In this document: positions 9,907 to 18,228 of the stretch, one piece after another | How the letters are laid out: every line of letters begins with the position of its first letter | Position numbering within the stretch: position 1 is the stretch's first letter | NCBI RefSeq assembly: GCF_014836875.1 | Contig: NZ_JACSQC010000002.1 | Location: forward strand, 202,834-266,833 | DNA length: 64,000 nucleotides | Direction: 5' to 3' | From: Arthrobacter pullicola | GTDB taxonomy: Bacteria > Actinomycetota > Actinomycetes > Actinomycetales > Micrococcaceae | The notes under the pieces: model-generated | Database searches by the model: none | Told to the model about the DNA's origin: nothing | What the model saw: only the letters and a program-made list of their open reading frames with translations | Program-made: the position numbers and the translations under genes

Positions 9907-9975
9907 CTGCTCCGTTTTGGGACAAATCGGACGCCGCGGGACAATCCTGCCGTGGCGCCGCGCAGGAAAGTCCCA
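9907..9975. repeat. 69-bp direct repeat, copy 1
   Basis: Starts CTGCTCCGTTTTGGGACAAA and ends GCAGGAAAGTCCCA. The same 69 nt recur at 10481-10549 with a single T/C difference near the middle. The two copies flank the small membrane-protein gene at 10176-10385. The element contains TTTTGGGAC, and the downstream GTCCCAAA is complementary to it, so a stem is possible. Confidence 0.9.
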
Positions 9976-10010
9976 AACCGGCAGGCAAGTCCCACACCGG
10001 AGGGAAACGC
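9965..10010. repeat. Short degenerate GTCCCAAACCGGCAGG repeats, left cluster
   Basis: Two adjacent copies of an approximately 19-nt unit, AAAGTCCCAAACCGGCAGG and CAAGTCCCACACCGGAGGG. It is the same family as the larger cluster at 10541-10680. The copies are imperfect and spacing is irregular. Confidence 0.7.
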
Positions 10011-10094
10011 GGCCGCGCGGAGTCCAGCACCAGTGGCAAAGTTCCCAGACGGGAGATTCGAGCACCAGAACCGGCCGAGTCCGGAAGCTGCCCT

Positions 10095-10123
10095 CGTCCA
10101 GCACCAGGCCCTGCCCGGTCCCC
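10095..10123 (-). repeat. Second fragment of the cyclase 3' end
   Basis: The segment reading GTCCAGCACCAGGCCCTGCC followed by CGGTCCCC matches the final codons of the cyclase gene (10715-10742, GTCCAGCACCAGTCCCTGGC then CGGTCCCC) with about two mismatches. On the minus strand it still reads GTGQGLVLD, the same as the cyclase C-terminus. It is isolated from any complete gene, so it is a duplication remnant. Confidence 0.6.
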
Positions 10124-10175
10124 CATTCCCAGGTCACGTTGTGGGTCTGTCCGAAAAGGATTCTGCGGGAATCGG

Positions 10176-10385
10176 CTACTCGGCGTCTCGGCTTGAGCTG
10201 CCGGTTGGTCTCCTGATGACCTTGAACACTGCGAGAACTGTGACGGGCACCGCCCAGACCATCGCAAAAATGGTTCTGGATGGGTTGTCACCGGGCAGCG
10301 CAAAGACTACCGCCAGCAGATACAGCCAACCGATTTGGAACCAGGAAGGATCACGGTACTTCCAGCGTCTGCGCTCCCTTGCCAT
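10176..10385 (-). CDS. Small two-helix membrane protein, unknown function
   Basis: 69 residues. A basic, aromatic start (MARERRRWKYRDPSW) is followed by two hydrophobic helices (about residues 17-34 and 38-58) and a short basic polar tail. The composition is plausible for a real actinobacterial membrane micro-protein, unlike the Arg/Pro-rich shadow frames around it. No clear ribosome site is visible. It sits inside a duplicated, repeat-rich stretch between two copies of a 69-bp repeat, which may have arrived or been duplicated with it. I cannot assign a function. Confidence 0.55.
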   Translation of the reverse strand: MARERRRWKYRDPSWFQIGWLYLLAVVFALPGDNPSRTIFAMVWAVPVTVLAVFKVIRRPTGSSSRDAE

Positions 10386-10480
10386 GGCTGCACTCTAGGG
10401 GAAGCTGACACGTTTCCTCTCTCCAGTTTCATCGCAGGTCTTGGCCGCCTTCGGCCCGCCGGGGCATGCCGGGTCCGGTC

Positions 10481-10549
10481 CTGCTCCGTTTTGGGACAAA
10501 TCGGACGCCGCGGGACAATCCTGCCGCGGCGCCGCGCAGGAAAGTCCCA
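10481..10549. repeat. 69-bp direct repeat, copy 2
   Basis: Matches the copy at 9907-9975 in all but one position. It lies between the small membrane-protein gene and the end of the cyclase gene, so the pair brackets the membrane-protein gene. Confidence 0.9.
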
Positions 10550-10680
10550 CAGCGGCAGGAAAGTCCCAAACCGCAGGAAACCGTGCGGCGCGGAGTCCCA
10601 AACCGGAGGAAATCGTGCGGTGCGGAGTCCCGACGTGGCTGGCAAGTCCCAAACCGGCAGGAAAGTCCCACCGGAAAACT
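10541..10680. repeat. Array of degenerate ~19-nt GTCCCAAACCGG repeats
   Basis: At least six imperfect copies of a unit close to AAGTCCCAAACCGGCAGGA are seen here: near 10541, 10560, 10592, 10623, 10643 and 10661. Some are back to back and others are separated by about 12-14 nt that are themselves similar (GTGCGGCGCGGAG, GTGCGGTGCGGAG). It lies directly downstream of the cyclase stop codon. The spacers are not unique and the repeat is degenerate, so it is not a CRISPR. Confidence 0.7.
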
Positions 10681-10711
10681 CCAGCCGCGGAACCGACCGG
10701 AGCGAGCCGGC

Positions 10712-11854
10712 TTAGTCCAGCACCAGTCCCTGGCCGGTCCCCCGTGCGAGGGTGACGGGGTGGATCTCACCGAAACCGCGTACGTTGCGCGGCGGATGCG
10801 GGATCAGGACGAAGCTGTCATTACTACGCAGCGCCGCGGCCGTCGACGCGTCGGTCAGCACCGTTCCGGGTTCCGCCAGCGAGGTCAGCCGGGAGGCCAG
10901 GTTGACGGTCGGTCCGTAAATGTCACCCAGCCGGGACAATACCCGTCCCCACACCACCGCCACCCGGGCGGAGGGAAGCAGCTCATCTTCGCTGAAGGCC
11001 TTGGCCAGCGCCAGGGAGATCTCCGCACCGGCTTCCGGGGTTTCAGCGTTGAACAGGACTTCATCACCGATGGTCTTCACCAGCCGTCCGCCGCCTACGG
11101 AGATGATTTCGGAGCACTTGTGCTCAAAACGCTGGACCATTTGGGCCAGTGTCTTCTCGTTCATCTGCCGCGACAGGCTCGTGTAGGACACCAGGTCCGC
11201 AAACCCGACCGCGCGGGCCAGCGGCAGCGGATTGTCGTCAGCATCGGCGTCGTGGCTCGCCAGTCCCGCTTCGGCCCGGAGCGCCAGCCGCTGAATCGCG
11301 GCGTTCAGCTGCCGTTTCCAGGCATAGACAAGGGTCTTTTCCAGCGGCTCAATGAGGTCCGGCAGCGCTGCGACCAGTTTTTTACGCGCCTCCGCGTCGG
11401 TGATTCCGCGCTGGACCACCATCTCCTCCACGAGGGCTTCGACCTGCCACACCACCATGCGGTCGGTCATCTGCCCGATCGACCGCATGATCGAAATGGC
11501 AGCTTCCTCGGTGAGCTGTTCGTCGCGGACCAGCTGAATCACGGTGCTCAGTGCATCGCGGTCCGCCTCGGTGAAGAACACCGCGTCGTCGTCGAGGTTC
11601 GGAAACCCCATGGCCCGCCAGAGCTTGCGGGCGGAGAGCAGGGAGACACCGGCTCCGGCAGCTGCTTCCCGCCGCTTGAGCGTCCGCGGACCACCGATCA
11701 GCTGCGCTTCAAGTTTGCGCACGTCCTCCCGGTCAATTGCCCCCGGGGAATCCGCAAGCGTGGACTTCTCAGGCAGCGGCACCGCATTCATGGACAGGGT
11801 CAGCGGCTCGGGTTCGACGGCGCCGTCAGGCGCTTCGGAGCCCTGATCACTCAT
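10712..11854 (-). CDS. Class III adenylate/guanylate cyclase, cytosolic
   Basis: 380 residues from an ATG at 11854 (MSDQGSEAPDG), which overlaps the end of the upstream PH-domain gene by 8 nt. The N-terminal half is helical and contains a winged-helix-like stretch (REAAAGAGVSLLSARKLWRA). The C-terminal catalytic domain (about residues 195-340) shows the metal-binding Asp in GFADLVSYT, KTIGDEVLF with the second Asp, and the transition-state Asn/Arg in PTVNLASRL. The layout recalls mycobacterial Rv1264-type cyclases whose N-terminal region is autoinhibitory; this is inference. There are no membrane segments. The 3' end of the gene has been copied into the downstream repeat region. Confidence 0.9.
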   Translation of the reverse strand: MSDQGSEAPDGAVEPEPLTLSMNAVPLPEKSTLADSPGAIDREDVRKLEAQLIGGPRTLKRREAAAGAGVSLLSARKLWRAMGFPNLDDDAVFFTEADRDALSTVIQLVRDEQLTEEAAISIMRSIGQMTDRMVVWQVEALVEEMVVQRGITDAEARKKLVAALPDLIEPLEKTLVYAWKRQLNAAIQRLALRAEAGLASHDADADDNPLPLARAVGFADLVSYTSLSRQMNEKTLAQMVQRFEHKCSEIISVGGGRLVKTIGDEVLFNAETPEAGAEISLALAKAFSEDELLPSARVAVVWGRVLSRLGDIYGPTVNLASRLTSLAEPGTVLTDASTAAALRSNDSFVLIPHPPRNVRGFGEIHPVTLARGTGQGLVLD

Positions 11855-12410
11855 AGCCGCTCCAATCGTCGTCGTAACCCGTGCTTCCTTCAATATCTAC
11901 ACCATCGAACATCGCTGTCATGGGCAGCTGCTCTATGGTGGCCAACACAATCGACTTGAATTTATGCACCTCAGGCACGGAGGGATAGTCAATCACCCGG
12001 CCGCGGCCAAGGTCGATCCGCAGGGTTCCGGCCCGCTGCATCCGCTGCAGGATGCCCTGCCGCGCTTCCAGCTGGTAGATCGAGGCCAGCGGCAGATCGT
12101 GCTCACGGCGCCGAAGAATGCCCCGGCGCTGGATCAGCCGGCGGTTGGTCAGGACATAGCGGGTGGCGTTCCACCGCAGCACCGGCGGAACACAAAACCG
12201 TGCCAGCAGCAGGAGCGTCAGGATCACGACGCCGGGTGCCAGGACAAAGGCCCAGTCCGCCAGGGCCGCCGGGAGGGTGTCCCGGCCCAGGTACCCCAGC
12301 GCGAAGCCCCCGGCAGAGCCGGCGGCGGCGGCCAGCAGGATGGGACCGAGCAGCGGCCCTGCATGTGGCCGCGCAGCGACTATGACCTGTTCCCCCGGCT
12401 CCAGCCTCAT
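11847..12410 (-). CDS. PH domain-containing (bPH2-type) membrane protein
   Basis: 187 residues from an ATG at 12410 (MRLEPGEQVIVAARPHAG). The longer frame starting inside birA is unlikely. Two hydrophobic helices (about residues 18-60) are followed by the bacterial PH fold: WNATRYVLTNRRLIQRRGILRRR, then a dipole-like QLEARQGILQRMQRAGTLRID. These membrane-anchored bPH2 proteins are widespread in actinobacteria beside birA and cyclase genes, and their role is unknown. The stop overlaps the cyclase start by 8 nt, so the two are probably cotranslated. Confidence 0.88.
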   Translation of the reverse strand: MRLEPGEQVIVAARPHAGPLLGPILLAAAAGSAGGFALGYLGRDTLPAALADWAFVLAPGVVILTLLLLARFCVPPVLRWNATRYVLTNRRLIQRRGILRRREHDLPLASIYQLEARQGILQRMQRAGTLRIDLGRGRVIDYPSVPEVHKFKSIVLATIEQLPMTAMFDGVDIEGSTGYDDDWSGYE

Positions 12411-12438
12411 CCGCACCGGAGCCCGACTGGGCGCGCGC

Positions 12439-13323
12439 TCATGCCTCAGCGGCCCGGAGATGCACCACGTCCGCCGCGGCCACCGCATGCCTGGTACCTT
12501 CGCCGTCGACGATCAGAAGCCCGCCATGCGGATCGAGGCCAACGGCGCGGCCCACCAGTTCTTCTTCGCCGGGCAGGTAGGCCCGGACCTCCCGGCCCAG
12601 CGTGACCATCCGTGCCGAAATGCTCTCCTTCAGCGTCCGGCCATCCGCCTGCCGCGCATCCGCATCCCCGTCAACGGCGCAGAACCCGCGGTAGTCCGAG
12701 GTGAACCGGAGCAGGAAGTCCTCCAGCAGGACGTTCCGGTCCGTGGTGGAGGCGTATTCCATCAGCAGGCTGGTGGCCGTGCTCACCGGCTGGTCCTCAT
12801 CGGTGAGGGATACGTTCAGTCCGGTGCCGACGACGACGGCGGGCGGATTGCCGGACGTTTCCGGAACCACCTGCGCCAGGACGCCGGCCAGCTTCCGTCC
12901 GTCCACCATCACATCATTGGGCCACTTCAGCTTGGGCTCGACCCCCGTGCGGGCGGCAATGCTCTCAGTGAGGGACAGCGCTGACAGCAGGGACAGCCAG
13001 CCGTAGGACTGTGTCGGCAGCGGCCGCCCCGAAGGATTAACCGGACGCAGCAGGACGCTGACGAACAGCGATGATCGTTCCGGAGCAATCCAGGTGCGGC
13101 CCAGCCTGCCCCGGCCTGCAGTCTGGAGTTCCGCGGTCAGGACGGAGAGGTCGGGGTACTGTGACGGCACCAGGCGCGCGGCCTCGGCCAGATCGACGTT
13201 AGTGGATCCGGTTTCGGAAACGACGTCCAGCCTGGACAGGGGGCCAGCCGGGGCAATGAGCCGCGCCTGGAGCCGCTCCGGTTCCAGGGGTGGGCGCTCC
13301 ATGCTGGAGTAGTGCAAATGCAT
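12439..13323 (-). CDS. birA: Biotin--[acetyl-CoA-carboxylase] ligase
   Basis: 294 residues. It makes biotinyl-AMP and attaches biotin to the carboxylase BCCP domain, here that of the AccA3-like protein at 21.6-23.4 kb. Motifs include SETGSTNVDL, the biotin/AMP loop GRGRLGRTW, LKWPNDVMVDGRKLAG and a C-terminal SH3-like domain (MVTLGREVRAYLPG). There is no N-terminal DNA-binding domain, so it is a ligase only. The ATG at 13323 follows GGAGG by only one base. The TTG two codons later (13317) has better spacing and may be the true start. The longer frame back to 13503 is Pro/Arg-rich and overlaps the SDR gene, so I reject it. Confidence 0.92.
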   Translation of the reverse strand: MHLHYSSMERPPLEPERLQARLIAPAGPLSRLDVVSETGSTNVDLAEAARLVPSQYPDLSVLTAELQTAGRGRLGRTWIAPERSSLFVSVLLRPVNPSGRPLPTQSYGWLSLLSALSLTESIAARTGVEPKLKWPNDVMVDGRKLAGVLAQVVPETSGNPPAVVVGTGLNVSLTDEDQPVSTATSLLMEYASTTDRNVLLEDFLLRFTSDYRGFCAVDGDADARQADGRTLKESISARMVTLGREVRAYLPGEEELVGRAVGLDPHGGLLIVDGEGTRHAVAAADVVHLRAAEA

Positions 13324-13426
13324 GCCTCCGATCTTACGCGCCGGGTCCCCCGGCCCGGCCGACTCCCAGTCCCGGCGCTGCCGCGGCGGGCCCGGCGCGG
13401 AGCCGCCGGGCGGCCCGACAGGCCCG

Positions 13427-13462
13427 CGGGAACACGGGAACGCGGGAACGCGGGAACGCGGG
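13427..13462. repeat. 8-nt tandem repeat CGGGAACG, about 4.5 copies
   Basis: Copies CGGGAACA, CGGGAACG, CGGGAACG, CGGGAACG and a final CGGG abut the stop codon of the SDR gene at 13463. It is a simple-sequence tract that could vary in copy number between strains. Confidence 0.85.
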
Positions 13463-14314
13463 TCAGAGGAAGAAGTCGGCCATGAGCTGGTCTTCAGGTG
13501 CACCGAGGCTGTACTTGGTGAAGTCCGTGACTCCCTCTTCGGCCAGGACCTGTTCGTCGGTGTAGAAGTTGCCCGTGGCTTCCTTGCCGGAGCGGGTCAG
13601 GATGGCGTGCGCGGCGTCGGCCATAATGTCCGCGCTGCGGGAAACCCTGGCCAGTTCCGGGCCGCCGGGCATATTGCGGATGGCGGCGGTGTCAATGGAG
13701 GTGCACGGCCAGAGTGAGTTGACCCCGATCCCGTCCTTTCTCAGCTCTTCAGCCAGCCCCAGCGTCGTCAGGGACATGCCGTACTTGGCCATGGTGTAGG
13801 CCAGGTAGCTGCCGGCCCACTTCGGGTCCAGGTTCAGCGGCGGCGACAGGGTGAGGATGTGCCCGTTGTCCGACTCGCGCAGCGCGCCCAGCGAGGACTT
13901 GGAGAGCAGGAACGTTCCGCGGGCGTTGATGTCCTGCATCAGGTCATAGCTCTTCATGGTCACGTCGTCCGTGCCGCGCAGGTCAATGGCCGAGGCGTTG
14001 TTCAACACGATGTCGATCCCGCCGAACCGCTCCACCGTCGCGGCGACCGCGTTGATGACGTCCTCGTCGCTGCGGACATCACCAATGATCGGCAGGGCTT
14101 TTCCGCCGGCCGCTTCCAGCTGTTCGGCAGCGGTGTACACCGTGCCCTCCAGCTTGGGGTGCGGTTCGCCGGTCTTCGCCAGCATGGCTATGTTGGCGCC
14201 GTCGGCCGCTGCCCGCAGGGCGATGGCCAGGCCGATTCCGCGGCTGCCGCCGGACATCAGGATGGTGCGCCCGGCCAGGGAACGCGTGTTCATTGAAGCT
14301 GTGTTCGAGGTCAT
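13463..14314 (-). CDS. Short-chain dehydrogenase/reductase, HSDL2-like
   Basis: 283 residues from an ATG at 14314 (MTSNTASMNTRSLAGR); MNTRSLAG at 14293 is an alternative. The Rossmann motif is SGGSRGIGLAIA, followed by LNNASAI (NNAG-like). The active-site tetrad is near TLSPPLN and the Y-x-x-x-K of YTMAKYGMS. The sequence resembles the N-terminal SDR domain of hydroxysteroid dehydrogenase-like protein 2 and bacterial relatives, with the long insert around KWAGSYLAYTMAK. The catalytic Ser aligns with the LSPP segment. The substrate is not predictable. It diverges from accD across a region with two palindromic operator-like sites. Confidence 0.88.
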   Translation of the reverse strand: MTSNTASMNTRSLAGRTILMSGGSRGIGLAIALRAAADGANIAMLAKTGEPHPKLEGTVYTAAEQLEAAGGKALPIIGDVRSDEDVINAVAATVERFGGIDIVLNNASAIDLRGTDDVTMKSYDLMQDINARGTFLLSKSSLGALRESDNGHILTLSPPLNLDPKWAGSYLAYTMAKYGMSLTTLGLAEELRKDGIGVNSLWPCTSIDTAAIRNMPGGPELARVSRSADIMADAAHAILTRSGKEATGNFYTDEQVLAEEGVTDFTKYSLGAPEDQLMADFFL

Positions 14315-14344
14315 ACGGACAGGGTAATGCACCCGCGCCAAATA

Positions 14345-14364
14345 TGTTACTCACCAGTAACATC
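14345..14364. promoter_or_regulatory. Perfect palindrome ATGTTACT-N4-AGTAACAT (TetR-type operator candidate)
   Basis: Eight-base arms separated by CACC, 31 nt upstream of the SDR start codon. TTACT-N4-AGTAA spacing is typical of TetR-family operators. No TetR gene is next to it, so the regulator would be encoded elsewhere. It is placed to control the SDR gene. Confidence 0.65.
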
Positions 14365-14466
14365 TGACGGGAATTGCCGTTGCCTGCCAACGGTTCAACC
14401 GGGGACTTCCGCACCCCGCTCCCGGCACCGGCATCTTGCGGCAGGCCAACACGCCGGGACCGAAAT

Positions 14467-14481
14467 TGTAGGATTCCTACA
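14467..14481. promoter_or_regulatory. Perfect palindrome TGTAGGA-T-TCCTACA (operator candidate)
   Basis: Seven-base arms with a one-base centre, midway between the divergent SDR and accD genes (about 150 nt from each start). It is a different sequence class from the palindrome at 14345, implying a second regulator. The 14315-14628 gap holds no gene. Confidence 0.6.
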
Positions 14482-14628
14482 CCCGGGATGGGTGTTACTG
14501 CTCACTAGACTGGGTGGAACGCCCGCCCAATTGTGTAAAACCTACTTAACCCCGTCCTGACCCGTCATGACGGACCGTTGGGGTGGGGCACCGACCGGCA
14601 GCCACCCCCAGAAGCACCCGGAGAACAC

Positions 14629-16224
14629 ATGAGCATCGACCAGGACATCGATCTGCAGACGACCGCAGGCAAAATTGCGGACTTCCGGCGCCGCCAGGCC
14701 CTGGCCGCAGCACCCTCCGGAACCGCCGCCATCGAGAAGCAGCATGCCCGCGGCAAGCACACGGCCCGCGAGCGCATCGATCTGCTGCTGGATGAGGGCT
14801 CGTTTGTCGAATTCGATGCCCTGGCTGTCCACCGCTCCACCGCCTTCGGCATGGAAAAGAAGAAGCCGCTGGGTGACGGGCTGGTGTCCGGCTACGGCAC
14901 GGTCGACGGCCGCCCGGTCGCGGTCTACAGCCAGGACTTCACTGTGTACGGCGGGTCGCTGAGCCAGGTCAACGGCGAGAAGATCGTCAAGGTCCAGGAA
15001 CATGCCCTGCGCAACGGCTGCCCGGTCATTGGAATTCTCGACGGCGGCGGGGCCCGGATCCAGGAAGGTGTGGCCTCCCTGGCGATGTTCGCCGATATTT
15101 TCCGCAACAATGTCCACGCGTCCGGCGTCGTCCCTCAGATCTCGCTGATCATGGGGCCGTCCGCCGGCGGTGCCGCCTACTCCCCCGCCCTGACCGACTA
15201 CGTGGTGATGGTGGATAAGACCTCACACATGTTCATCACCGGGCCGGACGTTATCAAGACGGTCACCGGTGAAGACGTCGACATGGAAACCCTCGGCGGG
15301 GCGCGGCAGCACAACACCAACACCGGTACATCCACCTACCTGGCCTCGGATGAGGAAGACGCAATCGACTTCGTCCGGGAACTGCTGGACTTCCTGCCCT
15401 CCAACAACCTGGCCGAGGCGCCGCTGGCCGCGTTCGACCAGGATCTGGAAGTCAACGACGGCGACCTCGCCCTGGACACGCTCATTCCGGACTCGGCCAA
15501 CCAGCCGTATGACATGCGCACGGTCATCGAACAGGTGGTGGACGACGGGCACTTCCTGGAAATGCAGGCCCTCTACGCCCCCAACGTGATCATCGGCTAC
15601 GGCCGGCTCGAAGGGCATACGGTTGGCATCGTCGCCAACCAGCCGATGCAGTTCGCCGGCACCCTGGACATCAATGCCTCCGAGAAGGCTGCACGCTTTG
15701 TCCGGAACTGCGACGCGTTCAATATCCCCATCCTGACCTTCGTGGACGTTCCCGGCTTCCTGCCCGGCAAGGACCAGGAATTCCAGGGCATCATCCGCCG
15801 CGGCGCTAAGCTGCTCTACGCCTACGCTGAAGCCACCGTGCCGAAGCTGACCGTGATCACCCGCAAGGCCTACGGCGGCGCATACATCGTGATGGGCTCC
15901 AAGAAGCTGGGGGCTGATCTCAACGTCGCCTGGCCCACCGCCCAGATCGGCGTGATGGGCGCCCAGGGCGCGGTGAACATCCTGTACCGCGGTCAGCTGG
16001 CCGCGGCCGCAGCGGAAGGCCGCGACGTCGACGAAGTCCGGCAGGGCTTTATCAACGCCTACGAGGAAGAACTGCTCAACCCCTACCAGTCAGCGGAACT
16101 GGGTTACGTGGACGCCGTGATCGCACCGTCGGAAACCCGGCTGCAGCTGATCCGCGGCCTGCGCGCCCTGCGGGACAAACGCGCGACACTCCCGCACAAG
16201 AAGCACGGAAACATCCCGCTGTGA
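14629..16224 (+). CDS. accD: Acyl-CoA carboxylase carboxyltransferase (beta) subunit
   Basis: 531 residues from an ATG at 14629, with GGAGAACAC before it. It transfers carboxyl from carboxybiotin to acetyl-, propionyl- or longer acyl-CoA, making malonyl- or methylmalonyl-CoA. It has the two crotonase-like carboxyltransferase halves: [11 protein letters not shown] and [10 protein letters not shown] in the first, and oxyanion-hole glycines in [12 protein letters not shown] and [14 protein letters not shown]. Closest in style to AccD5/PccB proteins of mycobacteria and streptomycetes. It is followed by an epsilon subunit with a GTGA overlap. The alpha subunit is encoded 5.4 kb downstream, and BirA lies 1.3 kb upstream on the other strand. 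Substrate specificity cannot be read from sequence alone. Confidence 0.95.
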   Translation: MSIDQDIDLQTTAGKIADFRRRQALAAAPSGTAAIEKQHARGKHTARERIDLLLDEGSFVEFDALAVHRSTAFGMEKKKPLGDGLVSGYGTVDGRPVAVYSQDFTVYGGSLSQVNGEKIVKVQEHALRNGCPVIGILDGGGARIQEGVASLAMFADIFRNNVHASGVVPQISLIMGPSAGGAAYSPALTDYVVMVDKTSHMFITGPDVIKTVTGEDVDMETLGGARQHNTNTGTSTYLASDEEDAIDFVRELLDFLPSNNLAEAPLAAFDQDLEVNDGDLALDTLIPDSANQPYDMRTVIEQVVDDGHFLEMQALYAPNVIIGYGRLEGHTVGIVANQPMQFAGTLDINASEKAARFVRNCDAFNIPILTFVDVPGFLPGKDQEFQGIIRRGAKLLYAYAEATVPKLTVITRKAYGGAYIVMGSKKLGADLNVAWPTAQIGVMGAQGAVNILYRGQLAAAAAEGRDVDEVRQGFINAYEEELLNPYQSAELGYVDAVIAPSETRLQLIRGLRALRDKRATLPHKKHGNIPL

Positions 16225-16469
16225 GTACAGCCAACGACACCGCGCTCACCCCGGAAGAGCCGCTGTTCCAGGTCCTGGCCGGTAATCCAACGGATGAGGA
16301 ACTCGCTGTCCTGGCGGCCGTCGTCGTCGGACTCAGCGCCGGTTCCGGCGGGTCCGACGCCCACGCTGCATCGGACCCGGCGAGCACCCGCCGAGCCTGG
16401 ACCAGGCGGCGCCAGCTGGCCCTGCGGCCCGCTCCCGGACCGGGCTCGTGGCGGCGCAGTTACCGCTGA
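16221..16469 (+). CDS. Acyl-CoA carboxylase epsilon subunit (AccE-like)
   Basis: 82 residues from a GTG at 16221 that overlaps the accD stop by 4 nt (GTGA). The N-terminal motif [23 protein letters not shown] is the hallmark of the small actinobacterial epsilon subunit that stabilises the AccA3-AccD5 complex. The C-terminus ends in a Trp/Arg-rich tail (RRAWTRRRQ ... SWRRSYR), also typical. Short length and tight coupling to accD leave little doubt. Confidence 0.92.
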   Translation: MSTANDTALTPEEPLFQVLAGNPTDEELAVLAAVVVGLSAGSGGSDAHAASDPASTRRAWTRRRQLALRPAPGPGSWRRSYR

Positions 16470-16474
16470 CCCGT

Positions 16475-16480
16475 TACGCT
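16475..16480 (+). promoter_or_regulatory. -10 element TACGCT giving a leaderless transcript
   Basis: TACGCT ends exactly 7 nt before the GTG of the DUF885 gene at 16488, so transcription would start at the start codon. The same TANNNT-N7-GTG arrangement precedes the symporter and maf genes. No convincing -35 was seen. Confidence 0.45.
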
Positions 16481-16487
16481 CGGGAGT

Positions 16488-18206
16488 GTGACTGAACAGA
16501 CAACCTCGCCAGAATCCCTGTCCACCGACGGGACGCGCACTCCTACAGCCATCGATGCCGTCGCCGAAGCATTCACCGAAAACCTGCTGCACCTGGATCC
16601 GTCCTTCGCGACCACGCTGGGCATCCCGGGCCACGAAACGGAGTACGCCGACTATTCGCCCGCCGGCCTGGAATCCACCGCCGAAGCGATGCGGGAAACC
16701 CTCGAGAGGCTGGAGGACCTGCAGCCCGCGGACGACGTCGACCGCGTCACCCTCGATGCCATGCGTGAACGCCTGGGCCTGGCCCTGGAAATCCATGACT
16801 CCGGCTGGGACCTCGCGGACCTGAACAACATCGCCTCACCGGCCCAGGACATCCGCGCGATCTTCGACCTGATGCCCACCGACACCATCGAGGCCTGGGA
16901 ACACATCTCCGGCCGCCTGCACAATCTGCCCGACGCCATCGCCGGGTACATCACCTCGCTGCGCAGCGGCGCCGAGCAGGGCCTCGTTGCTGCCCGCCGC
17001 CAGGTCTCCATCGTGATGGAGCAGGCCGGCAAGTACGCCGAGGACGGCGGCTTCTTTGATGCCTTTGTTTCGCAGGCAGCCCTCGCCGACGGCGTTGAAC
17101 TGCCGGAAGCACTGCAGTCCTCACTGCGGCAGAACGCCGACGGCGCCCGCGCCGCCTACCGGGCGCTTGTGGACTTCCTCAGCGGTGAGCTGCTGCCCGC
17201 TGCACCGGAAAAGGACGCCGTCGGTGCCGAGCGCTACGCCCTGATGTCCCGCCAGTTCCTCGGCTCCGCCGTCGATCTGGAGGAAACCTACCAGTGGGGC
17301 GTCGCGGAGCTGGACCGCATCATCGCCGAGCAGGAGGAAGTGGCCCACCAGATCCAGCCCGGCGCCTCAGTCCGCGAGGCCATGGACCTGCTCGACGCCG
17401 ATCCGGACCGCCAGCTGAACGGCACTGAAGAGCTGCGCACCTGGATGCAGGAGCTCTCCGACCGGGCCGTCGCCGAACTCTCCGGCACCCACTTCGACAT
17501 CACCGGCCCGATGCGCAAGCTGGAATGCATGATCGCGCCCACGAACGAGGGCGGGATCTACTACACCGGTCCCAGCGATGACTTCTCCCGGCCGGGCCGC
17601 ATGTGGTGGTCCGTCCCCGAGGGCGAGGACACCTTCACCACGTGGAAGGAAACCACCACCGTCTACCACGAGGGTGTTCCCGGCCACCACCTGCAGATCG
17701 CCACCGCGGTTGCCTCCAGGGACCTGTTGAACGGCTGGCGCCGCAACGTCTGCTGGGTCTCCGGACACGGCGAAGGCTGGGCGCTCTACGCCGAACGGCT
17801 CATGGCCGAACTCGGCTACCTGAACGATCCGGGAGACCGGATGGGGATGCTCGACGCGCAGCGGATGCGCGCTGCCCGCGTGGTCTTCGACATCGGCGTT
17901 CACCTGGAGCTGGAAGTCCCGGAGCGCTGGGGCTCGGGCACCTGGACCCCGGAGAAGGGCTACGACTTCCTCAAGCAGAACATCGCGATCTCCGAGGGCC
18001 AGCTCAACTTCGAGTTCACTCGCTACCTGGGCTGGCCGGGGCAGGCTCCGGCCTACAAGCTGGGCCAGCGGCTCTGGGAGCAGATCCGGGACGAGGTCCG
18101 TGCCCGTGAAGGAGCGGCCTTCGATGAGAAGGCTTTCCACACCAAGGCGCTGCAGCTCGGTTCTGTCGGCCTGGACACCCTGCGCCGGGCGCTGCTGGAG
18201 GGCTAG
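16488..18206 (+). CDS. DUF885 family putative metallopeptidase
   Basis: 572 residues from a GTG at 16488. DUF885 proteins are peptidase-like and mostly uncharacterised. The metal-binding signature HEGVPGHH (an HExxxGHH-type site) is at about residues 394-401 in TTVYHEGVPGHHLQ, with a downstream GEGWALYAERL that carries the likely third ligand Glu. There is no signal peptide, so it is cytosolic. It lies 18 nt after the epsilon subunit but appears to have its own leaderless promoter. It ends just before a strong terminator. An amino- or carboxypeptidase role is inference. Confidence 0.88.
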   Translation: MTEQTTSPESLSTDGTRTPTAIDAVAEAFTENLLHLDPSFATTLGIPGHETEYADYSPAGLESTAEAMRETLERLEDLQPADDVDRVTLDAMRERLGLALEIHDSGWDLADLNNIASPAQDIRAIFDLMPTDTIEAWEHISGRLHNLPDAIAGYITSLRSGAEQGLVAARRQVSIVMEQAGKYAEDGGFFDAFVSQAALADGVELPEALQSSLRQNADGARAAYRALVDFLSGELLPAAPEKDAVGAERYALMSRQFLGSAVDLEETYQWGVAELDRIIAEQEEVAHQIQPGASVREAMDLLDADPDRQLNGTEELRTWMQELSDRAVAELSGTHFDITGPMRKLECMIAPTNEGGIYYTGPSDDFSRPGRMWWSVPEGEDTFTTWKETTTVYHEGVPGHHLQIATAVASRDLLNGWRRNVCWVSGHGEGWALYAERLMAELGYLNDPGDRMGMLDAQRMRAARVVFDIGVHLELEVPERWGSGTWTPEKGYDFLKQNIAISEGQLNFEFTRYLGWPGQAPAYKLGQRLWEQIRDEVRAREGAAFDEKAFHTKALQLGSVGLDTLRRALLEG

Positions 18207-18228
18207 CCTTTCCGGCTGAATGAGTGTT

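Noticed and set aside
9900-10680. CRISPR array suggested by repeated GTCCCAAACC motifs
   Set aside because: Repeats are degenerate, spacing is irregular, the intervening segments are themselves similar, and there are no cas genes.
10466-11959. 497-residue plus-strand frame covering the repeat array and the cyclase
   Set aside because: Opposite strand of a convincing cyclase; product starts in noncoding repeats.
13324-13503. N-terminal extension of BirA by 60 residues
   Set aside because: Pro/Arg/Ser-rich, overlaps the SDR gene end and the simple repeat, and precedes the family start motif.
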